Source: Ridgeia piscesae
Lineage: Eukaryota; Annelida; Polychaeta; Sabellida; Siboglinidae
Length of the DNA: 64,000 nt
NCBI GenBank assembly: GCA_025642075.2
Contig: JAODUO010000126.1
Location: 547,001-611,000, forward strand
Direction of reading: 5' to 3'
The notes under the pieces are model-generated. The model did not search any database, was not told the origin of the DNA, and saw only the letters and a program-made list of their open reading frames with translations. Below are positions 1 to 10,400 of this stretch, in pieces (position 1 is the stretch's first letter; every line of letters starts with the position of its first letter). A program made the translations under genes and the position numbers.

Positions 1-1199
1 TTTACCATGAAGACTGCATGACGTGTGTGTCACCTTCTGTCTTCTCTTCCATGTGACATAGTTTACCATGAAGACTGCATGACGTGTGTGTCACCTTCTG
101 TCTTCTCTTCCATGTGACATAGTTTACCATGAAGACTGCATGACGGTGTGTCACCTTCTGTCTTCTCTTCCATGTGACATAGTTTACCATGAAGACTGCA
201 TGACGTGTGTGTCACCTTCAGTCTTCTCTTCCATGTGACATAGTTTACCATGAAGACTGCATGACTGTGTGTCACCTTCTGTCTTCTCTTCCATGTGACA
301 TAGTTTACCATGAAGACTGCATGACGTGTGTGTCTCCTTCGTCTTCTCTTCCATGTGACATAGTTTACCATGAAGACTGCATGAGTGTGTGTCACCTTCT
401 GTCTTCTCTTCCATGTGACATAGTTTACCATGAAGACTGCATGACGTGTCACCTTCTGTCTTCTCTTCCATGTGACATAGTTTACCATGAAGACTGCATG
501 ACGTGTGTCACCTTCTGTCTTCTCTTCCATGTGACATAGTTTACCATGAAGACTGCATGACGTGTGTGTCACCTTCTGTCTTCTCTTCCATGTGACATAG
601 TTTACCATGAAGACTGCATGACGTGTGTGTCACCTTCTGTCTTCTCTTCCATGTGACATAGTTTACCATGAAGACTGCATGACGTGTGTGTCACCTTCTG
701 TCTTCTCTTCCATGTGACATAGTTTACCATGAAGACTGCATGACGTGTGTGTCACCTTCTGTCTTCTCTTCCATGTGACATAGTTTACCATGAAGACTGC
801 ATGACGTGTGTGTCACCTTCTGTCTTCTCTTCCATGTGACATAGTTTACCATGAAGACTGCATGACGTGTGTGTCACCTTCTGTCTTCTCTTCCATGTAA
901 CATAGTTTACCATGAAGACTGCATGACGTGTGTGTCACCTTCTGTCTTCTCTTCCATGTGACATAGTTTACCATGAAGACTGCATGACGTGTGTCACCTT
1001 CTGTCTTCTCTTCCATGTGACATAGTTTACCATGAAGACTGCATGACGTGTGTGTCACCTTCTGTCTTCTCTTCCATGTGACATAGTTTACCATGAAGAC
1101 TGCATGACGTGTGTGTCACCTTCTGTCTTCTCTTCCATGTGACATAGTTTACCATGAAGACTGCATGACGTGTGTCACCTTCTGTCTTCTCTTCCATGT
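1..1199. repeat. 61-bp minisatellite, cut by window edge
   Basis: About twenty head-to-tail units of 58-61 bp containing accttctgtcttctcttcc, atgtgacatag and tttaccatgaagactgcatg. Units differ by small indels in the tgacgtgtgtgtc segment. The array starts before the window and ends sharply at about 1199. Open frames across it are artefacts of the repeat. Confidence 0.97.
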
Positions 1200-1299
1200 A
1201 ACACACAAAACAGAGCCACCGCTTATTTTACCTAATCTGTGTTTTTGTTTTTTTAAGCTGGTGGTAGTCAGGGCTTTATGCAGGATCAAATTATTGCCA

Positions 1300-1578
1300 G
1301 TCACGTGTTTTGGTGGACACATGGATGTGAACTGTTAAGCCAGTTTATAAAAAATAATGTGTCTGGTGACCTAAAATGGACTACAAACACACATGTGAAA
1401 CCATTTACACTCACTTCTAAGGCATAACTGACAATATCTATGGTTTTGAAACTTTTTTTGCTCCTTCTTTTTTTTACCCGTCCTCCCATATTTCTACCCA
1501 TCCACAACGGTTTATACCTGTCCAAATGACGGGTGGACGGGTCTCTGCATAAAGCTATGTCATGCCTGCTGCTTTGAC
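1300..1578 (-). repeat. Dispersed repeat, copy 1
   Basis: Read on the minus strand, this matches 19199-19480 over about 270 bp at roughly 85-90% identity. It shares aaagcagcaggcatgacata, catttggacaggtataaacc, catagatattgtcagttatg and catccatgtgtccaccaaa. It looks like a non-coding interspersed element of unknown class. Confidence 0.85.
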
Positions 1579-2279
1579 AGCGGGTTGTCATAAACTCTAG
1601 AATACAACTGTGATCTTGTAATCTTGACATGGTAACTAGTATTAATTACAGTATAGCTTTCAAGCTTAAATACACCCATAGTGTTTGATTGAACGTATCT
1701 GTTGGAGTAACAAGTAAAACATTCTGACCACACCTAATAACTGGACACCAAATACCATTCTACATAAGAAGTTAATAAGAAAATTACATTTACATAGATT
1801 TACCACTCTGTCCAACAAAAAAACTTTGACGACATCCATGGAGTTGGGAAAAAAATTTGTTTTTATATAACAGATGTTTATTTATGTTATACTTTAATCA
1901 GATCTATTAGATAGGAGCTGAGGCCCTCCCCCTTGTGGAACCAAATGTGTTTAGGACGGTATCTGTTTTAAGGGTATATATATATATATATATCTGTATC
2001 AGGCCGCTATGTGTTCAAGAGCACCAGCTCAGATGTACTAGCTCTGCTTTAACTTTTGAATATGAATATATATTCCATTACATTATATCAATTGTTGTAA
2101 CCATTATTTAAATATGTGTCGGGTAAATTGACACAAAAGGCATTGACATAAAATTGACCACTTTCAATGTAACCATATCAGATTTCATGATAATGATCTG
2201 AACAAGAAACTACTTGTAACATGACCTGGCATTGCGTTCGCAGTACACATAAAACTAAGTGAATGACACACGTCAAACA

Positions 2280-3030
2280 CTGCGATCACTCCGTAAGGGA
2301 GCCAGTTAGTGTAGTGGCCTTGACCAGTCGTACGAGGCTGGCACCAGCTCAAACCTGTCTCCGTTTTGAGCCGGGAATGACGTGAGTGCCGGCACCTAAT
2401 CTGATTGCGTTGGATACAGCACAGGGGCAGTGGCTGGCCATGGCTTCTAATCCGTCTCGACTGCGATACAGACATGGCGTCTCTCCGGGCGTTGTTCCCC
2501 CAGCCAACAGGCCCCTGTCTAGCCCAGGCACTGCCACGATCACCACGCTGTAATCGCCTGCAACTGTAGGATGTCCGCCATCCAGCGTCCCTCAATTCCC
2601 ACTTGCCGACGTTTCGCTGCGATCACATGAATAGGTACAGCTCTGGGCCAATTAATCCAACCACTTGATAGATCTTAAACTATTCTAGCTGCGGGTGGTT
2701 CTACTGGCACCGCCTTCGTGCCACAATTACGTACAGTGTCAATTTATTAGTTTGTCCCAGCGGTGCGCTGTGCCTAATAGCCTGCTTCACTGCTGGTCTT
2801 TTCCCGCCATAGGCCACTTACTGGTCAGTCCAGTCCATGAAGTGGCGTTGGTCAGAAACTGAGCTGTTGGCTACTGAATGCAATATTGATTGTGAAGGTG
2901 TGAATACAGAACATATGTGATTATTTTTATCACGTATATTTGTTGGCTGATGGTAGTCGAGATGCCTGGCGGGTTGTGGTCTATGTTTAGTTGTGTGTGC
3001 GCCGATCGGCAAAAGCACCGCCATCTCCGA
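2280..3030 (+). promoter_or_regulatory. CpG-rich patch, possible FUT8 promoter or 5' UTR exon
   Basis: CpG dinucleotides are much denser here than in the flanking AT-rich sequence (for example cttctaatccgtctcgactg and tgccgacgtttcgctgcg). It lies 1.2-2 kb before the FUT8 ATG and the first coding exon appears to need an upstream untranslated exon. No TATA box or initiator was identified. It could equally be an unrelated GC-rich repeat. Confidence 0.3.
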
Positions 3031-3289
3031 GGATTAGAGACATGGATGAGTGCATTAATATTTAATTGGTTATTCTCACACTTTGTTTGAGGTGTAATGT
3101 TTTACTTTGTGCTGTGGTTAGTGCGGGAAAGCTCTTTTCAGAGATCAGGGTACAAAACAGAATTAAGTAGAACACGGGTGGGGAGTGGTTGTTGCCTTGT
3201 TGGGTTATCAACCAGTGGTCGACTGAAGTCTGGGTCTGTGTCATCAGTCGTTGTCATGCTGAAGTCTGGGGAACAGAGCTCTTGTTGTG

Positions 3290-4250
3290 TGTAGCATGTG
3301 ATGATAGGGCATCTACTCTTGTTGTAGGTAGCATGTGACAATAGGGCATCTGCTCTTGTAAGTAGCATGTGACAATGATAGGGCATCTTCTCTTGTTGTA
3401 GGTAGCAAAGTAATGATAGGGCATGTGCTCTTGTTGTCGGTAGCATGTGACAATGATAGGGCATCTACTCTTGTTGTCGGTAGCATGCGACAATAGGGCA
3501 TCTGCTCTTGTTGTATGTAGCTATGTGATGATAGGGCATCTGCTCTTGTTGTAGGTAGCATATGATGATAGGGCATCTGCTCTTGTTATATGTAGTATGT
3601 GACGATAGGGCATCTGCTCTTGTTGTAGGTAGCATATGATTGATGATAGGGCATCTGCTCTTGTTGTAGTAGTGATGATAGGGCATCTGCTCTTGTTATA
3701 TGTAGTATGTGATGATAGGGCATCTGCTCTTGTTGTAGGTAGCATGTGAGATAGGGCATCTGCTCTTGTGTAGCATTGATGATGGGCATCTCTCTTGTTG
3801 TAGGTACGATAGGGCATCTGCTCTTGTTGTAGGTAGCATGATGATGATAGGGCATCTGCTCTTGTTGTAGGTAGCATGTGATGATAGGGCATCTGCTCTT
3901 GTTGTAGGTAGCATGTGATGATAGGGCATCTGCTCTTGTTGGTAGCATGTTAACATGTGAAGATAGGGCATCTGCTCTTGTTGTAGGTAGCATGTGAATA
4001 TAGGGCATCTGCTCTTGTAGGTAGCATGTGAATATAGGGCATCTGCTCTTGTTGTAGGTAGCATGTGAATATAGGGCATCTGCTCTTGTAGGTAGCATGT
4101 GAATATAGGGCATCTGCTCTTGTTGTAGGTAGCACGTGAAGATAGGGCATCTGCTCTTGTTGTAGGTAGCATGTGAAGAGAGGGCATCTACTCTTAACAA
4201 CACTAACATGTGTGATAACATGGCTCATGCCCTTGTTGTAGGTAGCATGT
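3290..4250 (+). repeat. 36-bp minisatellite ending at the FUT8 start codon
   Basis: About 26 units built on atagggcatctgctcttgtt and gtaggtagcatgtga, many with small deletions. The last unit (cccttgttgtag at 4230-4241, then gtagcatgtgaa) runs to the base before the FUT8 ATG at 4254. Each full unit has a pyrimidine-rich tract followed by TTGTTGTAG, like a 3' splice site. Confidence 0.95.
4230..4241 (+). promoter_or_regulatory. FUT8: Candidate 3' splice site of FUT8 first coding exon
   Basis: cccttgttgtag precedes gtagcatgtgaaATG. Vertebrate FUT8 has untranslated leader exons, so an acceptor here is reasonable. The alternative is that transcription starts in or near the array and no splice occurs. 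The in-frame TAG in this site also fixes the ATG at 4254. Confidence 0.45.
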
Positions 4251-4253
4251 GAA

Positions 4254-4450
4254 ATGGCGAAGGGTACATGGCACGTGATGACGGGGCTCCTGCTCTTCTG
4301 GCTGCTCATCCTTGTGTACATGAGCACGAGTCTCTTCCAGTCAGGAGAGTCCCCAGAGCACATGGAGCAGCAGCTCTTGAAGGCTCTACGGGAGCTGGAC
4401 AAGCTGCGACGACAGAACACAGAGCTCCAGGGGCTGTCAAAAGAACTCAA
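4254..4450 (+). CDS. FUT8: FUT8 coding exon 1 (signal anchor and start of stem)
   Basis: Encodes residues 1-65 and two bases of codon 66. A Leu/Ile-rich segment at residues 11-21 is the membrane anchor, followed by a charged heptad-like stretch ([15 protein letters not shown]) like the start of the FUT8 stem. The donor is gtaagt at 4451. The bases just before the ATG are the last unit of a 36-bp minisatellite; see the separate entry. Confidence 0.9.
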
Positions 4451-7400
4451 GTAAGTGCACAGGCAGGGGGATGACGAGAGGGGGAAATAGTGAGGGAAGA
4501 GGGCGAGGAGACAAAGAGGGGAGGAGAGAGGGTGATGTTGACAGAGAGGATGGTGAGATGGTGAGGGTAAATGTGAACTGAGAAGGGGGGAGGGCGAGTG
4601 GGAGTATGAAGGGAGAGGGAGAAGGGGTGAAGGGCTGAAGGCTGAGGGGAAGATGGGAGACATTGATAGGGAGATGCTGAGGGTGAGGTGCCTGATAGGA
4701 GTTCCCATGATATCCCAAGATTCTTTTAAAAATCTGCATGTTATGGATTTTACCAATATTGTTTGTGCAGTTTTATTTCAATAATGAGATATAATCTAAT
4801 TCTTGTCAGTGTCTACTGCATTATGCAGAGTATTCTTTTATCAACTTTACCACTGTGCAGTCTTACGCTACTTTTACCTGTATGTAATAAATTATTTCTG
4901 TTTTAAACTCACAACTTACACATTTTAAACCCCAACAGCATGTACCGGTAAGTAGCTTATTGTTGGCCTCAGGTGTTGATACGGAAATGTGATCTGATGC
5001 GCAAACTCCATTTGCGCCTGGTCACTGTTGACTGGTCAGCACAGTTGATAGTGACAGTTTGTTGGTAGAGTAGCAGACCGTTGATTTAAAAGTCCACAAA
5101 ATGTAGTTGAGTTATTGATTTTATTGTCTCAGCCAGTGTTCCCTTGACCGTTTTATTCATCCTGGCAACATTTGGGGAAACTGTTTCACTCATATTTATA
5201 GTTGTCATAGCAAATTGCAAGCACAGCTGGGTCTGCCTTTGTCTGGTCAACTTTAGAGGCAGTTTGTATGACTCGTGGTTGCTCCGTTTAGTTTTACTTC
5301 AACCCTCATTGTGTTTTTGTAAATACATCACCCACTATACAGTTGTTAACCAGTGCAAATTGTTATACTAATCTAACAGAACTAAACATGGATATCGACC
5401 AGATCTATTGCATAACACTGACAGTGCATTGGTTGAATAATGCATTTTCGGATTCTGTTGAGTCTGAATGTGACAAACAGGTGAAAGATTTATGCGAGGT
5501 AAAACAATTTGTTTATGACTTGTAACTTCATTGCCTCATAGGGGACGCTGCCACAAGTCTGAAAAGTTCATCGTAAAAAGTGAATTCTGTTAATTAGTTA
5601 CTTTTAGCATGAGTGAATAAAACGCTCGTGGCAGGCACGTTGACAATGAACAGTCGCGTGGCTAACTGTGTTAGTTGCACAAATTACATTACGTTGTCAC
5701 GAGTAGACGGAGTTGATTCATGGCAGAAGACTTTACTTTTTACGTCTTCATTACATAACAGCTGCAAGTGCGTCATGTCCACCGATATACCTCAAAGTGT
5801 CACTTTTATATATTGCATTTCCATTTGAGTGAATGTTCCAATGTCATGGCAGTTTAGTGTACATGATTCTTGCCTTTTCGTGTAAGGCTGACGATAGTGA
5901 TATTTCAGGTTACTAAGTTGACTGGGTTAAATATGGATGACTTTAACAGTTCTTTTGGCTTTGCAAGGTAAATGCGTCTGATTTATTTTTGATACTGTTT
6001 AGATTCAAGCAGATCAAAAATTGAAGGATGCGCATACTAGCGTAATATTTTGGGGGAAAGACACCAGAAATATGTTTTATCATAAAGAGTTTATAAACAT
6101 CTTTGCAACATCAAAATTTACCGGGTAAATACTTAAATGTCTAGCTATCCTAAGCTACTTTGTAAAGTTACTAAATAATTTTTAAAATGCTTAGCTACAG
6201 CAAATGAATAGAAACAAATAATATGCAACAAAATATAATGACATTAATATAATGAGAGCATGGTCTGATGTCCCCTAGATATGCCATTGATCATGTACTT
6301 GTGTTAAACATTTTATCAAATACATTGTGCATTTACCTTTCTACCTTGATGATGAATCATCAGATCGGTTTCATTTTACACTTTTAATGGGATTAATATG
6401 GCCATTTATGATCCATGATACATTTGCCAGCAAACTGAAAACAATAACCATGTTAGTTAATTGAATGATTACAAACAATGTCTAGGAAAGTGTAACGGGA
6501 GAAACCACAGAACTGTGTGTGTTAACTATTAAGAAACTGTATGTGTTAACTGTTAAGAAACTGTGTATGTTAACTGTTAAGAAACTGTGTATGTTAACTG
6601 TTAAGAAGCTGTGTATGTTAACTGTTAAGAAACTGTGTGTGTTAACTGTTAAGAAACTGTGTATGTTAACTGTTAAGAAACTGTGTATGTTAACTGTTAA
6701 GAAACTGTGTATGTTAACTGTTAAGAAACTGTGTGTGTTAACTGATAATATGAAGGCAATAATGATGATAGTGTATGTTGTGTCATCAAATGTTTGAACG
6801 AACAAAACAGTTTATATTTTTATCCCATTTTCTTTGTACATCCAATGCTTTACAAACTACATGAAACTCACCTGCTTACCATGCGTATTTATTCATGAAC
6901 AGTTATTCATGCTCATGACCACGTCTCTCGAGTGTCCGAGTAAAGTCATACACAACTTTCCAGTAGCGTTTTTCATCGACTGATAAAGTAATGCTAGCCG
7001 TGTAATCAATTCATGACTTGACAATGACAACTCCCTAGAGTTTCCAACTCCCACCAGGGGTGGAATAAAGAACGACTCACGCACATGGTGTACACTAGCG
7101 AGACAGGAACGGTTCAAGGTCATCTCAATGACATCAGAGCGTCTGTGATGGCCACTTCAGATAACGTCTCATCAGTTTACGCAGCACCAACAGCAACAGA
7201 TTAAACTCATTTGTGGTGTTCTTTCAAGGGCGGAGCAACCGCACACCCATTTATCTCACTTCCAGGCACCTGCTGCATTCCATAGACCAGTCACAGCTGT
7301 GGAATGACGTCATCGTACCAGGAGGTGGATTCTGTAAAACGCATGCACGCACACAGTAGAAAGTGGAAGTAGTGGTGAATGCACTGGCTCTGGTGATATT

Positions 7401-10400
7401 TAGTCTTCACAGCAGACAAAATTGAAAGTCAAAACTCAAAAGAGTTGTTAAATATTTTTCATCAAAACTTTCTAAATTAAAATAATTTTTTAATATTAAT
7501 AAATGCAAGGGGTGGTTTAAACATATTTACAAACGACACAGGAAGTTGAAAAGTGTCCATAAGATTCTAATTTAAGCCTTTAGGATTCTTGACTGGTGCC
7601 AAAAGATGATTGCCCCCAACTTATATTACTTTTCATTAAGACCGTTGGTTAATATAATTCTGTTTTATCTATGACATCATCTGTTGCATATTGTTAAGAT
7701 AAACAAATAATTGCCCCAATACGTGTTAAAAAACGTTGAAGCATTTCAGTCCCCCTCTAACTTTATTTACTTTCTGAGGTATGAACGCAGGACACAAAGT
7801 ACTTGAGTGGTCCCAGACACTACAATATACAGTCGTAATAATTACTGTATTGTTCTATGTCGTCTCCAACCTGTCTGGCAGTTTTTGCTGTACTAAAAAC
7901 ATTCCGATTGCATCATATATATTTCTCCATCAAACTCTGATGATTGTTTCACCGTTGTTTACTTTAGAGATCTGTTCACTGCCATTCATCAGTGCTTCCA
8001 TCTGCAGATTACCTTTCTATGGCCGTCTGCATTGGGCCAATGATGAAAGATTACATCTCATGCCCAGCCTCTGGAAATTACAGACTAGACATGAATCCTG
8101 CGTGCGGTATGCGTAATGTAGTGTTTGCGAGATAAATCCCACCGCTGCCACCAATTGTAGCATTTGCGAGATAAATCCCACTACCAATTGTAGCGTATGG
8201 CGCGAGTGGTTGGCACAGAGGCGTCTACTGGCAGATTCGGGCATACGTTCACTCATTCTAACCACAAACCAATATATATATAACTTTTCCACAGTTTATT
8301 ACATAAAAATTCTAACAGTACAAATCTAAGAAACTAGCTAAAATACACCAACAATTAAACAAATACAAAGTCTGACAAACATGACAGCGTTGACAGCGTG
8401 TAGGATACGCGGTCAGTAGGTGAATTCCCCCATAGTCAAATGACTCACCTACGGGTGTTCAGTCTCTCGATCGGGAGAACGGTTGGGAGAGCGGTGTTTC
8501 TCCAAGTACTGTACTGTACTGCACTCCTGCACTGCACTGCACTGCACTGCACTGCACTGCACTGCACTGCACTGCACTGCACTGCACTGCACTGCACTGC
8601 ACTGCACTGCACTGTACTGTACTGTATTGCACTGCACTGCACTGTACTGTACTGTACTGTCTACTGTTGTGTACTGTACTGTCTGCACTGTACTGTACTG
8701 TCCTTACTGTACTGTCTGCACTGTCTGTACTGTACTGTACTGTCTGTACTGTACAGTACAGTACATATGTACTGTACTGTACTGTACTGTACTGTACTGT
8801 ACTGTACTGTACTGTACTGTACTGCACTGTACTGTATGTACTGTCTGTACTGTACTGCACTGCACTGCACTGCACTGCACTGTACTGTATTGTACTGTAC
8901 TGTACTGTACTGTACTTGACAGAATATCTCTGCCACAGGGAGCTCTTAGAGCGGCATGTCCCAAGGTAACAACTCAGTGTTCCCGGGCAGCAAGCCCCAG
9001 TATAGTTTGCCCAATATGACACACACAGTATATGCTATGATGTAAGCCTGTCATAGGGCGCTCTGGAGCGGTGTGTCCCGGGGTGAACAACTGTGTGTTC
9101 CCCCGGCAATACGCCCCAGTAGTCTCCTCTCAGAGTAAACAACCCTCCTTGTAATTATATAATTTTTAACCTGCATACATGGCCTAGGAGCCCTAAATAT
9201 ATCAGTATGTGTAAATACATGTATGTTATCCCAGAGCAATTTCTACACATACAAAGTGCCTTTCAAACTACTGTCTACGACCAAGGACAGAGTCAGCACA
9301 GCAAGAGCTGTTATAACACCCGTGTAGCGTGACCGGTAACATGTGTTACTTTTCTCTGAAGACAAATATCTGTGTTGTGTAAACTGACAAAAAGCAAGAG
9401 TTTAACCCTACCCTATGATGCTAACGTTTACCCTAAACAATGTTAAATGCAATAATCAATCATCAATAAAATGATGTAATACATGATAAAGAAGCACAGG
9501 GCTGTATATAGATAAGTGTGGTTTCTAATAAATGAAACCTATTTAAATAAGCATATACTTTGGTAATGTGTAACTAACCCATTGTCACTGCTCGGTAATT
9601 ATACTACTAATGATATAAAGGTAAAGGTAAATTTTTATATAATGCAGTATCCAAATCCTCAGGACTGAAGGATGCGCATACTGGCGTAATATTTTGGGGG
9701 AAAGACACCAGAAATATGTTTTATCATAAAGAGTTTATAAACATCTTTGCAACATAAAAATTTACTGGTAAATACTTAAATGTCTAGCTATCCTAAGCTA
9801 CTTTGTAAAGTTACTAAATAATTTAAAAAATGCTTAGCTACAGCAAATGATTAGAAACAAATAATATGCAACAAAATATAATGACATTAATATAATGAGA
9901 GCATGGTCTGATGTCCCCTAGATATGCCATTGATCATGTACTTGTGTTAAACATTTTATCAAATACATTGTGCATTTACCTTTCTACCTTGATGATGAAT
10001 CATCAGATCGGTTTCATTTTACACTTTTAATGGGATTAATATGGCCATTTATGATCCATGATACATTTGCCAGCAAACTGAAAACAATAACCATGTTAGT
10101 TAATTGAATGATTACAAACAATGTCTAGGAAAGTGTAACGGGAGAAACCACAGAACTGTGTGTGTTAACTATTAAGAAACTGTGTGTGTTAACTGTTAAG
10201 AAACTGTGTATGTTAACTGTTAAGAAACTGTGTATGTTAACTGTTAAGAAACTGTGTATGTTAACTGTTAAGAAACTGTGTGTGTTAACTGTTAAGAAAC
10301 TGTGTATGTTAACTGTTAAGAAACTGTGTATGTTAACTGTTAAGAAACTGTGTATGTTAACTGTTAAGAAACTGTGTGTGTTAACTGATAATATGAAGGC

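Larger units (their letters stand above)
1200..3289. other. Non-coding region upstream of FUT8
   Basis: No exon recognised. It contains a dispersed repeat (1300-1578), a short TA run near 1975 and a CpG-rich patch (2280-3030). Untranslated FUT8 first exons could lie here. Confidence 0.5.
6022..9665 (+). repeat. Tandem segmental duplication, copy 1 (3644 bp)
   Basis: Starts tgaaggatgcgcatact and matches 9666-13394 almost base for base. It contains a 24-bp array (6511-6745), unique sequence and a pentanucleotide array (8506-8916). It ends inside the tail of a SINE (tcctcaggact). Differences are scattered substitutions and short indels. Confidence 0.97.

Noticed and set aside
1..1199. CRISPR-like array
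   Set aside because: Units are contiguous, without unique spacers; it is a eukaryotic minisatellite.
1272..1558. MITE with GCTTTATGCAG terminal inverted repeats
   Set aside because: The second copy lacks the right-hand inverted repeat, and similarity between copies extends beyond the left-hand one, so these are not true ends.
7781..8116. 111-codon frame with hydrophobic segments, identical at 11428-11763
   Set aside because: Identity is explained by the recent duplication; no start context, splice structure or recognised homology.
8440..9022. Cys/Thr/Leu-rich frames in the pentanucleotide array
   Set aside because: A five-base repeat gives the same peptide in all frames; not coding.
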